From: Thermoleophilia bacterium
Lineage (GTDB): Bacteria; Actinomycetota; Thermoleophilia; Gaiellales; Gaiellaceae
Reading direction: 5' to 3'
DNA: 51,283 bases
NCBI GenBank assembly: GCA_025934995.1
Contig: JAICWC010000005.1
Location: 1 to 51,283 of the forward strand
A program made the position numbers and the translations under genes. Below are positions 15,960 through 25,452 of this stretch, one piece after another. A model generated the notes under the pieces. That model had not been told where the DNA came from. It did not search any database and was given only the letters and a program-made list of their open reading frames with translations. Each line of letters opens with the position of its first letter. Position 1 is the stretch's first letter.

Positions 15960-17522
15960 CTACTTGACCGTGATCCTCTGCTGGTAGACCGGTCCAGCGC
16001 CGTCACCCGGGAAGGCGGATCCGACACCGCTGAACAGCACGGCGGTGACCGTGTACGTGCCCGGTCGCAGGTACGTGTGCGCCGGCGTCGGCCCCGACCC
16101 GGTCGACCCGTCGCCGAACTCCCAGAGGTAGTTGATGACGGGTTTGCCGCTCACGCTCGTGAGCGCGCTGAAGCTCACCGTCGAGCCCGCGCCCTGCGAG
16201 GCCGTGAACGCCGGCTGGAACCCGCTCTTCCCCGTGACCACAATGCCGCCGGTTCCGGCCGACAGGCCGTCGGAGTTGAACACGGCGACGCCGGTGGAGT
16301 ATGCGCCCGGCGCCGGGAACGTGTACGAGATCGTCGGCGCCGTCTGCTGGACGGTTTCGGCATTCGGAACGGCGTTGAACTGCCAGCTGAACTGAGCGAC
16401 GCCGCCCGGCGCTGTCGATCGGCTCGCGTCGAACGTCATGGTGGTTCCGCTGCCGGCAGTGACCGTCTCCGTCGCCGTCGGCAACTGGCTGGGAAGCGTC
16501 AGACGCTGCACGCAGCTGTGGGTGAAGTTGCTCCACTCCGTCTGGTACCAGTACGGGTGGCCGTTGATCACCTGATTGAACGGCGAGCCGTTCGGCGCGG
16601 TGCCGAGCGGCGTGCCCATGTTCGCGACGCACTGGTCGCCGATCTCTTCTCCATGATCGGCCCCTGCGCCGTTCGTCCACGCGTCGTTGGGAATCGGATC
16701 GGTGACCGACTCCATGTGCTCGTGGCTGAGACCGCCGTTGATCTCACCGTCCGAGATCAGCCCGTTCGGATAGTTGCCGTCCTGACAATGCGTGTTCGTG
16801 GCGTCGAACGGCATGTTCGCGTAGAACACCATCGTCGGCGTCGCCGTGTTCTCGTGATACGCGCAGTACGCCGCCAGCTTGTTGAACGGGACGATGCCGG
16901 CCGAACACCCGTCGAAGTTCGTGGCCGCGTTGTTGCCGAAGCAGCTCTCGACATGCGGAGGCGTCAGCAGGAAGTACTCGTGGCTCAAATCCGTCGGCAG
17001 CTGATGACCGGTGACGAAGTTCGCGACCTCCTGCTGGATTTGCGCGTCGGTCAGGCAGTTGGTCACCGGGCCGTTCGCCGGACACTGACTCGCCGGGTAC
17101 GGGTCCATGTCGACCAGCACGCCGCCGAAGTGCACGTCGTAGTTCGCGACGGCGCCGGTCAGGTCGTTGTACTGCGGCCCGACCGAGTCGACGTTCTGAT
17201 TGCCTCCGCTGTCGTGGGCGAGGTCGTTGAAGTAGCGGGAGATCCCGAACACGAACCCATCCGGATACGCCCCGAGTCCCTGCGGGCTCCACATCAGCAT
17301 GTAGTCGGTATTCGACGGCATCACCGGGCCGCCGTTGTAGTCCATGTTGTCGAACGCGATGACCGACCCGGATGATGCCGAGCGCAGCGGCTCGTAGGAC
17401 ACCACCTGGCCGTTCGGCAAGACCTTGAGCTTCGCCGACGCGGTTGGCGCTGCGACGGCCAAGACGCACACCGTCGCGACAAGGATCGACGTCCGCAGCA
17501 ATCGTCGGTGACGAACTGCCAT
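15960..17522 (-). CDS. Secreted PKD-domain protein with putative metallopeptidase-like N-terminal domain
   Basis: About 520 residues with a signal peptide (RTSILVATVCVLAVAAPTASA). The N-terminal domain (about 30-340) is Cys-containing and holds GGLSHEHMESVTDP, an HE-x3-E-x2-TDP motif seen in secreted EXORDIUM/metzincin-like proteins; a zinc role is possible but not shown. Two PKD-like beta-sandwich domains follow (about 345-425 and 430-520), the second with the classic YLWEFGDGSTGSGPTPAHTY in pieces (WEFGDGS, PAHTY, PGTYTVT). I start at the ATG at 17520-17522 behind AGGAGG. Likely acts outside the cell on protein or glycan. Confidence 0.72.
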   Translation of the reverse strand: MAVRHRRLLRTSILVATVCVLAVAAPTASAKLKVLPNGQVVSYEPLRSASSGSVIAFDNMDYNGGPVMPSNTDYMLMWSPQGLGAYPDGFVFGISRYFNDLAHDSGGNQNVDSVGPQYNDLTGAVANYDVHFGGVLVDMDPYPASQCPANGPVTNCLTDAQIQQEVANFVTGHQLPTDLSHEYFLLTPPHVESCFGNNAATNFDGCSAGIVPFNKLAAYCAYHENTATPTMVFYANMPFDATNTHCQDGNYPNGLISDGEINGGLSHEHMESVTDPIPNDAWTNGAGADHGEEIGDQCVANMGTPLGTAPNGSPFNQVINGHPYWYQTEWSNFTHSCVQRLTLPSQLPTATETVTAGSGTTMTFDASRSTAPGGVAQFSWQFNAVPNAETVQQTAPTISYTFPAPGAYSTGVAVFNSDGLSAGTGGIVVTGKSGFQPAFTASQGAGSTVSFSALTSVSGKPVINYLWEFGDGSTGSGPTPAHTYLRPGTYTVTAVLFSGVGSAFPGDGAGPVYQQRITVK

Positions 17523-17638
17523 ACGCACAGCCCTCCTCAAGTCAGGGTTTGGATCGACCGCCCAGTCGACCCGGAATGCCTGTCTCGGCGCGGCACCTTA
17601 TCGCGTTTCTCTGCGGGGCGCTCGCGCGTGAGCGCGGG

Positions 17639-18322
17639 TCACGTGGTGCGGAGTCCGATCACGCGCGGGAACGCGCGCAGCCCCAGGGCGACGGTCTCGC
17701 GGATCTGCGCAGCGAGCGTCGGAGCGGGAATGCCGGGTACGTCGATCGGCAGGTCGCCTAGCTCGACGAAGTAGAGCGGCATCGTCCCCAGCCCCTCCAG
17801 CTCCTGCTCGAAGAGAACTGCGCGGTCGCGAAGCTCGGGCGCCAGGCGCCGGTGAAGCGGCTCGGACATCAGCAGGTACTCGGTCGCCGGCACGTTGTTC
17901 TTGAGCATGCGATGGGCCGTGATGACCTCGACGCCGACGAGCTTTTCGTGGTCACGTATCCGCTGCCTGACGACCTCGCCCACGTGCGCGACGAACTTGA
18001 CGTGGAGCCTCCCGATCCGGCGACACGCGTCGCAAACACAGAGGTTGTGGGCGGTCATCCACTGCTGCTGGGCATGGAAGGCGCGGTACATCGCGAGCGT
18101 CGCGGGAAGCCAGTCGTTCTCGTCGTCGAGGGGCGCCGACAGGAAGAGCGCATCACCCTCGACCTCCACGAGCTTCATGGCCGGCACCGCGTCGAGCATC
18201 GCTTCGAGAAGCCGCTGCGTGATCTCGTGGGAGTGCGCGAGGTTGAGCCGATGAAGTCGCATGAACTCGGTGTAGCCGCCGATGTCCGCGAGCAACAGCA
18301 GTGCTCGTTCGCCCGTGCTCAC
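17639..18322 (-). CDS. DUF2652-type protein with adenylate/guanylate cyclase-like fold
   Basis: A 227-residue protein opening ALLLLADIGGYTEFMRLHRL, the hallmark of DUF2652, which is related to class III nucleotide cyclases (DIxGY/F). VEGDALFLSA matches the second half of the cyclase metal region. VCDACRRIGRLHVKFVAHVGEV follows. Whether it makes a cyclic nucleotide is unknown. GTG start at 18322 overlaps the hydrolase-glycosyltransferase stop by four bases, so the two are translated together. Confidence 0.75.
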   Translation of the reverse strand: MSTGERALLLLADIGGYTEFMRLHRLNLAHSHEITQRLLEAMLDAVPAMKLVEVEGDALFLSAPLDDENDWLPATLAMYRAFHAQQQWMTAHNLCVCDACRRIGRLHVKFVAHVGEVVRQRIRDHEKLVGVEVITAHRMLKNNVPATEYLLMSEPLHRRLAPELRDRAVLFEQELEGLGTMPLYFVELGDLPIDVPGIPAPTLAAQIRETVALGLRAFPRVIGLRTT

Positions 18323-20343
18323 AACAGCTCCGCGATCATCGCCGCGGCCCGGGCGGCGCCGTCGTCGGGGACCGCGCGATAGCGCGGCGCACGTCCGAGC
18401 TCCTCGACGATCGCGTCCGCGAGCTCGCTCGGGCCGTCGGTCGCGTAGCTCATTCGTCTGCCCGCGCCGTGCCGCTCGAGCCGGTGGGCAACGTGGTGGC
18501 TCTGCTCGAAGTGCCCGCGCAGCGGGAAGTACAGGAACGGCCGTTGCGCGGCGGTGAGCTCCATCGTCGTCGAAAGCCCTCCGTGGCAGACGGCGATGTC
18601 GCAGGCGGCGAGATGCCGGTACAGACGATGAACGTAACCGTGCGCTTCGACGCCGTCGCGTGAGATGAGCTTCGGGTCGATGCTCGGTCCGGCGACGACG
18701 ACCATACGCAGCTCGGGCACGCGTTCTCTCGCTTCGGGCAGGGCGGCGACCGCCCGTTCGAGCAGGTGTTTGCCGGCGCCGGACCCGCCGGCGGCGACGA
18801 TGCAGACCTTTTCGTCGGCGCCGAACCCCAGCTCCGAGCGAAGCGCGTCGCGGTTCGCGATCTCCGCGTGATCGAAGCCCGTGATGTAGCCCGAGAAGCG
18901 GAAGTGCCGTTGCGTCCATTCCGGGATGCGCGGGAGCCCGGGGCCGAGCGGCGCGTCGACGACGTCCTCGCGGTCGCCGATGAAGATCGAGCGGTCGCGG
19001 AGATGAGGCCGGCGGGCCACGTGCTCGACCATCTGCGCGTTGTGGTCGGCGGCGAGGAACGCCTCGCGTGCGCCGCCCTCCGGCATCGGCACCACCCCGA
19101 CGAAGTCGGTGAGCCATACGTACGGCGCGGTCTTCAGCTCTGGGTTCTCGTGCAGGAAGTAGTCGAGCTCCCACGCCTCGTCACCGATCCAGACGTCGAA
19201 CGGCTCGGCGGAGACGAGATCGTGGAACACCATGAAGTTGGCGCAGAAGATCTCGTCGAGGCGTCGCAACATCTGGAAGGCGTCGAGTGCGTGCTCGCCG
19301 GCTTCGGCGTCGACGTGCTTCGCCTCGGGCGCGAGGTCGGCGCTCGCAGGGTGGACGATCTCGCCGCACGCGTCGAGAAGCGTCGTGAGCGGGTGCTGGG
19401 CGAGCCAGTGCACCTCGACATCGGGTGCGATGCGGCGTAGCTCGCGCGCGATCGCGACGTCGCGCCACGCGTGTCCGAGCCCGATCGGCGACGAGACGAG
19501 CAGGGCGCGCCGCGGCCTGCGTGCGGCGGGCACCCACGTCCGCCGGACCGGGCGCCGCGACTCGAAGCGGGACGCAAACGCGTGGATGAGTTGGTTGACG
19601 AGGACCGGATGGCGCGCGTTGGGGAGGTGCCCGCCGCCGTCGATGCGCACGTGCTCGGCGCCGGTCAGCTCTGCGAGCCGCAGACCGGTCTCGAAGTGCT
19701 GGCAGTTGTCTCGTTCGCCCTGGACGACGAGCACGGGGCAGCGGACGCGCCGGCAGATCGCCTCCGTTTGCGCCGTCGTCGCGGCGACGGGCTCGGCCGG
19801 CTCCATCAGCAGCATGCTCGGCCGGCCGTCGAGCCCGTATGCGACGGCGTCCTCCACGTGCTTCGTCGAGTGGGGCTCGGGGAACATGTGGCCGAAGAAG
19901 AACTCGAGCGCGCTGCGATGGTCGCGCCGAATCTGCTCCTGCAGCCCGGCGCCTTCGGTTTCCCACCACGGGTTGCTGGGCGCGAGCAGCGGGACGCCGG
20001 GTGCGAGGGCGACGATCCCGAGCACGCGCTCCGGATGGTCTGCCGCGATCTGTACGGAAGGCCAGACGCCGTTCACGCAGATGCCGACGAGCACCGCCGT
20101 CTGCGTCTCGGTCGCGTCGAGCACGGCGAGACAATCTTCGGTACGCCACCTGCCGAGCCAGGGCCCCGTGGGATCGGGGTCATCCGATCGTCCGTTGCCG
20201 CGGCCGTCGAAGACGACGACGCGGTAGCGGCGGGCGAGGTAGTGGATCTGCGGCTTCCAAAGCCGCGAGTGGACGATCGGGCTGGCGGGCAGGAGCACGA
20301 TGCTCGTGCTCCCGCCCCCGTACAGCTCCCAGTAGAGCCGCAA
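18319..20343 (-). CDS. Fusion of alpha/beta hydrolase and UGT/MurG-like glycosyltransferase
   Basis: At least 674 residues. Residues about 1-265 are an alpha/beta hydrolase (VVVFDGRGNGRSD, VLVGICVNGVW, VVQGERD, GGGHLPNARHP); the nucleophile elbow has Cys where Ser is usual. Residues about 280-674 are a GT-B glycosyltransferase with VSSPIGLGHAWRDVAIAREL-type acceptor start and the donor-site segments AAGGSGAGKHLL and CHGGLSTTMELTAAQRPF with HFEQ. The first normal start is a TTG at 20341-20343, yet family-like sequence (RLPDQSGFARSDDG) is open in frame upstream, so the true start is uncertain (perhaps CTG at 20382). Possibly builds or hydrolyses a glycosylated small molecule. Confidence 0.75.
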   Translation of the reverse strand: MRLYWELYGGGSTSIVLLPASPIVHSRLWKPQIHYLARRYRVVVFDGRGNGRSDDPDPTGPWLGRWRTEDCLAVLDATETQTAVLVGICVNGVWPSVQIAADHPERVLGIVALAPGVPLLAPSNPWWETEGAGLQEQIRRDHRSALEFFFGHMFPEPHSTKHVEDAVAYGLDGRPSMLLMEPAEPVAATTAQTEAICRRVRCPVLVVQGERDNCQHFETGLRLAELTGAEHVRIDGGGHLPNARHPVLVNQLIHAFASRFESRRPVRRTWVPAARRPRRALLVSSPIGLGHAWRDVAIARELRRIAPDVEVHWLAQHPLTTLLDACGEIVHPASADLAPEAKHVDAEAGEHALDAFQMLRRLDEIFCANFMVFHDLVSAEPFDVWIGDEAWELDYFLHENPELKTAPYVWLTDFVGVVPMPEGGAREAFLAADHNAQMVEHVARRPHLRDRSIFIGDREDVVDAPLGPGLPRIPEWTQRHFRFSGYITGFDHAEIANRDALRSELGFGADEKVCIVAAGGSGAGKHLLERAVAALPEARERVPELRMVVVAGPSIDPKLISRDGVEAHGYVHRLYRHLAACDIAVCHGGLSTTMELTAAQRPFLYFPLRGHFEQSHHVAHRLERHGAGRRMSYATDGPSELADAIVEELGRAPRYRAVPDDGAARAAAMIAELL

Positions 20344-20411
20344 CCCGTCGTCGGAGCGGGCGAAGCCCGACTGGTCGGGCAGGCGCGCCCGCGTACCGGT
20401 CTCGGTGACGC

Positions 20412-21491
20412 CTATGGCCTCGCCTCGAAGACGAGGTTGAACGGCGTCTCCGCCGCGCGCCGGAACCGCGTCAACCCGCCCGCGATCACGACGTCGCGGA
20501 TGCGAGCTTCGCCCGCCTGCGCGCCGAGCGCGAGGCCGACCTCCTGCGAGAGCGACGCCGGCGTGCAGAGCAGGGTCGAGAACCCGTAGTACGCGCGCCC
20601 CACCGGGTTGAGGTTGTCCTCCACGCGGTCGCCGGCCGCGGGCTCGACGATCATCCAGGTCCCGTCCTCGGCGAGCGTCTCGCGCACGTGGCGTGCAGCG
20701 CCGGCCGGGTCGCCCATGTCGTGGAGGCAGTCGAACATCGTCACGAGGTCGTAGTCAGAGCCTGAGTATCCCGCGGCGGGGGTGACCTCGAAAGTGACGC
20801 GGTCGGCGACCCCGGCCTCCTCGGCGCGTCGCCGGGCGGTCTCGATCGAGCCGCCGTGGTAGTCGGAGCCGACGAACGTCGACCTCGGATAGGTCTTCGC
20901 CATCAGGATCGTCGAGGCTCCATGGCCGCAGCCGACGTCGGCGACCTTCGCACCGCGCTCGAGCTTCTCGACGACGCCGTCGAGCGCGGGCAGCCACGAC
21001 GAGACGAGGTTCGCGTTGTACCCGGGACGGAAGAAGCGCTCGCATCCCTCGTGCACGTCGTGCACGTGGTCGTGCCAGCCGATGCCGTCGCCCGTCTTGA
21101 CCGCCTCGGTGATGCGCGGCGAGTCGAGCACCGAGCCGATCGCGATCTGGAAGAAGCCGGGCAGGTAGGCGGGGCTGTCCTCGTCGGTGAGCGCGACCGC
21201 CTGCTCCGGCGGCAGCGTGTAGCGACCCGTGGCGGGGTCGTACTCGACGTACCCACCGGCCGCCTGATTGCAGAGCCATTCGCGGACGTAGCGTGCGTTC
21301 GTGTCGGTGCGATCCGCGAGCTCCTCCGGGGTCAGCGGGCCGGCGCCGGCGAGTGCCCGGTACAGACCGAGCTTGTCGCCCATGACGACCAGTGCCGCGT
21401 TCAGCGTCGCTCCGACCTCGTCCACGGCGCGGAAGACGAACGACTCCAACTTCGCGCCGTCGATCGCTGCGGGCTCCTCGAGCGTTGCCAT
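20412..21491 (-). CDS. Class I SAM-dependent methyltransferase with winged-helix N-domain (Rv2258c-like)
   Basis: A 359-residue protein. The N-terminal about 110 residues form a winged-helix dimerisation domain (LGLYRALAGAGPLTPEELAD, TNARYVREWL). The SAM-binding core starts KVADVGCGHGASTILMA (near 180), followed by FVGSDYHGGSIE and LVTMFDCLHDM. The ATG at 21489-21491 is preceded by GGAGG at 7 bases; an upstream GTG/TTG frame lacks homology. Substrate unknown. It is divergent from a LAL regulator gene, with 82 bases between, and may be its target. Confidence 0.85.
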   Translation of the reverse strand: MATLEEPAAIDGAKLESFVFRAVDEVGATLNAALVVMGDKLGLYRALAGAGPLTPEELADRTDTNARYVREWLCNQAAGGYVEYDPATGRYTLPPEQAVALTDEDSPAYLPGFFQIAIGSVLDSPRITEAVKTGDGIGWHDHVHDVHEGCERFFRPGYNANLVSSWLPALDGVVEKLERGAKVADVGCGHGASTILMAKTYPRSTFVGSDYHGGSIETARRRAEEAGVADRVTFEVTPAAGYSGSDYDLVTMFDCLHDMGDPAGAARHVRETLAEDGTWMIVEPAAGDRVEDNLNPVGRAYYGFSTLLCTPASLSQEVGLALGAQAGEARIRDVVIAGGLTRFRRAAETPFNLVFEARP

Positions 21492-21573
21492 TGCGTGCCT
21501 CCTTCGTCGATTGGCCTCGACCGTAGGAGCGGGGGCCTCCCCATCGCATCGGGGGGCCACCTAGTCTTGAGCC

Positions 21574-24264
21574 GTGCTTCTGGGCCGGCGACGGGAGCAG
21601 GAGGAGTTGGGGCGCGTGTTGGCGTCGGCCCGCGAAGGGCGGAGTGCCGTCGTCGCGCTCGTCGGCGAGCCGGGAATCGGGAAGTCGGCGCTCCTCGATG
21701 CCGTCGCGGCCGACGCGGCCGCGATGCGTGTGCTGCGGGCGCGCGGCGTCGAGTCGGAGGGCGAGGTGCCGTTCGGCGGCCTGCTCGAGCTGCTCCGGCC
21801 GGCGCTCGGAGTCGTCGACCGGATCCCGGCGCCGCAGGCGGCCGCACTCGAGAGCGCGCTCGCGCTTCGGCCGCTCGGGAGAGCGCACGACCGGTTCGCC
21901 GTCGGCGCGGCGACGCTGAGCCTGCTGGCCGCCTATGCAGAGGATGCCCCGCTCCTCGTGCTCGTCGACGACGCGCACTGGCTCGACGCGTCGAGCGCCG
22001 AAGCGCTCCTTTTCGCCGTCCGCCGCCTCGTCGCCGATCCGATCGCAGTCGTCGTCGTCGCACGCGACGACGAGCCGTCGGCGCTGGACGGCGCGGGCAT
22101 CCGGACCCTGCGCGTCGAGGGTCTCGACCGAGGCGCCGCCGGCGAGCTGCTGCGCGATCTGCCGCCGGCGGCGGTCGACCGCCTGTACGACGCAACCGAG
22201 GGCAACCCGCTCGCGCTGCTCGAGCTTGCCGCCGAGGCCGAGGAGCTCGGCACGGTTCCGCCCGATCATCCGCTGCCCGCCTCCGCACGCATCGCCCGGG
22301 CGTTCCTCCGGCGCGCGGCCGTGCTCTCAGACGAGACCCGCCGTGCCCTTCTGCTCGCCGCGACGAGCGACGTCGGCGACATCGCCGTGCTTGCGCGCGC
22401 CGGTCTGCGCGTCGACGACCTGGAGGAGGCGGAGCGGCTCGGGCTCGTTCGCCTGGGCGCCGGCACTGTCGAGTTCCGCCATCCCCTGCTGCGTTCGTCC
22501 GTCTACTGGGACGCTCCGCCCGACGAGCGTCGCGCGGCTCACCGCGCGCTCGCCGACGCGCTCCCGGACCGCGACGCCGACCGCCGTGCGTGGCATCTCG
22601 CGTCGGCGGTCACCGGCACCGACGCCTCGGCCTCCGCCTCGCTCGAGCAGGCGGCGCGTCGCGCGCGTGCTCGGACCGCGTACACGGTCGCGTCCGTCGG
22701 CTTCGAGCGCGCAGCGCGTCTGCACCACGACGACGTGGAGCGGAGCAGGTTGCTGTACGAGGCGGCCGAGGCGGCGTGGGTCGGCGGTGTGCCCGAGCGC
22801 GCGCGTGCGCTGCTCGACGAAGCGGCCGTGCTGGAGCCGCTGCCGCGGATCGATGCGCTTCGCGGCGAGATCGCGACACGTCGCGGGCCCGTGATGGACG
22901 GCTACGAGCTGCTCGTGGCTGCGGCCGAGCGGACGCCCGATGCGTCGCGCGCCGTGTACATGCTGGCCGAGGCCGCCGATGCGTGCTTCTACTCCGGCGA
23001 CGCCGCGAAGATGCTCGCCGCGGCGGAGCGCGCCGCCGCGCTCGCCGACGGGACCGACGGTCGGCAGGCGTTCTACGCGGCCGCCGCGCTCGGCGCGGCA
23101 CGCGTCCTGGCCGGGGGCGACGGGACGGCCGACTTGCGTCGCGCGCTCGAGCTCTCTCGCCACGACGGCTTCGAGACGGACCCGCGCACGCTCGCCTGGG
23201 CCTCGATCCCGCCGATCTTCCTGCGCGAGGCGGACTCCGGTCGCGAGCTGATCACGCGAGCGATCTCGACTGCGCGGGAGCACACCGCGCTCGGCGCATT
23301 GCCGCGGCTGCTGAACCGGCTCGCCCGCGACGAGGCGATGACCGACCGCTGGGCCGACGCCGAAGTCGACTTCCACGAGACGATCAGGCTCGCGCGCGAA
23401 ACCGGACAGCGCACCGAGCTCGCCGCCGCCCTCGCCGGCCTCGCGTGGCTCGAGGCGCGGCAAGGCCGCGAAGACGAGTGCCGCGCGCACGCGACCGAGA
23501 GTCGCGCTCTGTGCGTCGAGCTCGGCGTCGGTTTCTACGAGCTCTGGACGTACTCGGCGCTCGGCGAGCTCGAGCTCGGGCTCGGGCGGCCGCGGGCGGC
23601 AGTCGAGCATCTGGAGGCGCACGAGGTGCGGGCCCGCGAGCTGGGGCTCGACGACGTCGACATGTCGGCCGAGCCCGAGCTCGTCGACGCGTATCTCCGG
23701 CTCGGCCGCGACACGGACGCCCACGCCGCGGCCGAACGCCACGCCGCGCGAGCGCGGGCGAAGGGGCAACCCTGGGCCCTCGCGCGGGCCGAGCGCTGTC
23801 TCGGCATGGTCGCGCCGGACTACGAGCAGCACTTCGAAGCAGCGCTCCAGACGCATGCGCGCACGGCCGACCGCTTCGAGACTGCGCGCACGCAGCTCGC
23901 GTACGGCGCCCGCCTACGGCGCGAGCGCAAGCGCGTCCGAGCGCGCGACGAGCTTCGCGCTGCGCTGGCGGCCTTCGACGCGCTCGGCCGCTCGCCGTGG
24001 GGTGAGACCGCCGGAGCCGAGCTCGCGGCGACCGGCGAGACCGCGCGCCGCCGCGATCCGTCGACGCTCGCGCAACTCACACCCCAAGAGCTGCAGATCG
24101 CGACACTCCTCGCGGACGGAAAGACAACGCGCGAGGCGGCGGCAGCCCTCTTCCTCAGTCCGAAGACGATCGAGTACCACCTGAGAAGCGTCTACCGCAA
24201 GCTTGCGATCAACTCGCGCGAAGCGCTTGCCGGCGCGGTGGCGGAGCGAACCGCGCCACCGTGA
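21574..24264 (+). CDS. LAL-type LuxR family regulator with STAND ATPase
   Basis: An 896-residue MalT/LAL-type regulator. The AAA-like ATPase has Walker A GEPGIGKSALLD (31-42) and Walker B LLVLVDDAHWLD (near 127). The middle (about 330-820) is a helical, TPR-like repeat region. The C-terminal LuxR helix-turn-helix is LTPQELQIATLLADGKTTRE then AAALFLSPKTIEYHLRSVYRKL (near 830-885). GTG start. Such proteins are inducer-gated activators; the divergent methyltransferase gene is the nearest candidate target. Its last 73 bases overlap the opposite-strand LuxR gene. Confidence 0.9.
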   Translation: MLLGRRREQEELGRVLASAREGRSAVVALVGEPGIGKSALLDAVAADAAAMRVLRARGVESEGEVPFGGLLELLRPALGVVDRIPAPQAAALESALALRPLGRAHDRFAVGAATLSLLAAYAEDAPLLVLVDDAHWLDASSAEALLFAVRRLVADPIAVVVVARDDEPSALDGAGIRTLRVEGLDRGAAGELLRDLPPAAVDRLYDATEGNPLALLELAAEAEELGTVPPDHPLPASARIARAFLRRAAVLSDETRRALLLAATSDVGDIAVLARAGLRVDDLEEAERLGLVRLGAGTVEFRHPLLRSSVYWDAPPDERRAAHRALADALPDRDADRRAWHLASAVTGTDASASASLEQAARRARARTAYTVASVGFERAARLHHDDVERSRLLYEAAEAAWVGGVPERARALLDEAAVLEPLPRIDALRGEIATRRGPVMDGYELLVAAAERTPDASRAVYMLAEAADACFYSGDAAKMLAAAERAAALADGTDGRQAFYAAAALGAARVLAGGDGTADLRRALELSRHDGFETDPRTLAWASIPPIFLREADSGRELITRAISTAREHTALGALPRLLNRLARDEAMTDRWADAEVDFHETIRLARETGQRTELAAALAGLAWLEARQGREDECRAHATESRALCVELGVGFYELWTYSALGELELGLGRPRAAVEHLEAHEVRARELGLDDVDMSAEPELVDAYLRLGRDTDAHAAAERHAARARAKGQPWALARAERCLGMVAPDYEQHFEAALQTHARTADRFETARTQLAYGARLRRERKRVRARDELRAALAAFDALGRSPWGETAGAELAATGETARRRDPSTLAQLTPQELQIATLLADGKTTREAAAALFLSPKTIEYHLRSVYRKLAINSREALAGAVAERTAPP

Positions 24265-25340
24265 CGTTCGGCCGATGACGTCGACGACTGCCGGCCGGCG
24301 AGATGCGAAACGAGCTCGCGGCGGCTGCGCAGCTTCGTCTTGGCGAAGATCGCCTTGAGATGGTCCTGGACGGTGTGCGGTGAGATGCAGAGCGCGGCGG
24401 CGAGTTGCTTCGTGGCGAGCCCGTCGAGCATCAGCGCGACCAACTGCCGCTCGCGGCGCGTCAGGTCGTAGGCCTTCGCGAGCAGGTCGAAGACCTCGTC
24501 CGCCGTGGCGCTCCGGATCGTGATGGCGGCATGCCCGCGGTCGGCGCCTTCGAGCGGAGCGCCCTCGATCACCGCCCAACGGCCCGTACCGGTGCGGACC
24601 CGGACGGACGCAGGGAGCCCGTTCGCAGCCTCTGGGGGCGTGAGGACGCGGGTGCCGAGCTCGTAGACGACGGGCGGCAGGACTCCGGCGCCGGTCGGGA
24701 GCTCGTCCAACCAAGCGTTGAAAGCGGGCGTCCAGCTCGTCGGTCGCAGCTCGGCGTCGACGATCAGCGTTGCGGGCGGCAGCGGCCGGCCCGTCGGGTG
24801 CGGCGACGGTCCGCCGTCGCGGAGGCCGTTGCGGATGAGCGCCGCGAGCAACGGCGCGACCTCGCGGAGGAACTCGGCGTCCTCGCTCCCGAACGCGGGG
24901 TCGTCGCTGTCGCGCATGAGCTCGAGGCTCCCCCAACAGCCGTGTCGGTCGCGGCAGGCCGTCATCAGCTCGTCGCCGACGCCGTAGGGTCGCAGGCATT
25001 CGCGCCAGCGCGTGCTGCGGGCGAGGTCGCCGCCGGTGGCGGCGCTGAGCGTGATGCTGGCTCGCTCACCGAGGACGAGGCTCGGCTTGCTCGTGATGTC
25101 GCCGTGCTCTTCGAGGACGGCGATCCGCGGCACCTCCGCCCAGAGGTCGAACTCGGCGATCCCGCCGGTCGAGAGCGCGCTGGCGGGATCGGTCAGCGGC
25201 CAGCACCAGCGGTGGAACCCGACCGCCGGGCGCAGCGTGGCGATCGCCGCGCGCCGCGCCTCTTCGCTCTCGAGGTCGGCCTGCGCGAGCCTCTCCAGCC
25301 GTTCGCGGGCACGGGTGCGGGCACGCTCCGAGGCAGCCAT
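24192..25340 (-). CDS. LuxR family regulator with GAF/PAS-like sensory region
   Basis: About 382 residues. The N-terminal half looks GAF-like (AIATLRPAVGFHRWCWPLTD, GCWGSLELMRDSDDPAFGSED), followed by a PAS-like stretch (TLIVDAELRPTSWTPAFNAWL). The C-terminal LuxR domain is LTRRERQLVALMLDGLATKQ then LAAALCISPHTVQDHLKAIF. A nonconserved tail of about 35 residues follows and is antisense to the HTH-coding end of the LAL gene. I use the ATG at 25338-25340. It is divergent from the three-cupin operon, 112 bases away, and may regulate it. Confidence 0.82.
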   Translation of the reverse strand: MAASERARTRARERLERLAQADLESEEARRAAIATLRPAVGFHRWCWPLTDPASALSTGGIAEFDLWAEVPRIAVLEEHGDITSKPSLVLGERASITLSAATGGDLARSTRWRECLRPYGVGDELMTACRDRHGCWGSLELMRDSDDPAFGSEDAEFLREVAPLLAALIRNGLRDGGPSPHPTGRPLPPATLIVDAELRPTSWTPAFNAWLDELPTGAGVLPPVVYELGTRVLTPPEAANGLPASVRVRTGTGRWAVIEGAPLEGADRGHAAITIRSATADEVFDLLAKAYDLTRRERQLVALMLDGLATKQLAAALCISPHTVQDHLKAIFAKTKLRSRRELVSHLAGRQSSTSSAERHGGAVRSATAPASASRELIASLR

Positions 25341-25452
25341 CCCGTCCAGCGTAGACACGTCGGCTTCCGATGGAAACCCCAGCTTTCTGGGATTGCCGCG
25401 CCGTTCTGCGGGGGCGAGCATCGCCGCGACGACGCATTCGACAGGAGGCGCG

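Noticed and set aside
22327-23856. 509-residue minus-strand ORF inside the LAL regulator
   Set aside because: Antisense shadow of a well-supported gene with no domain.
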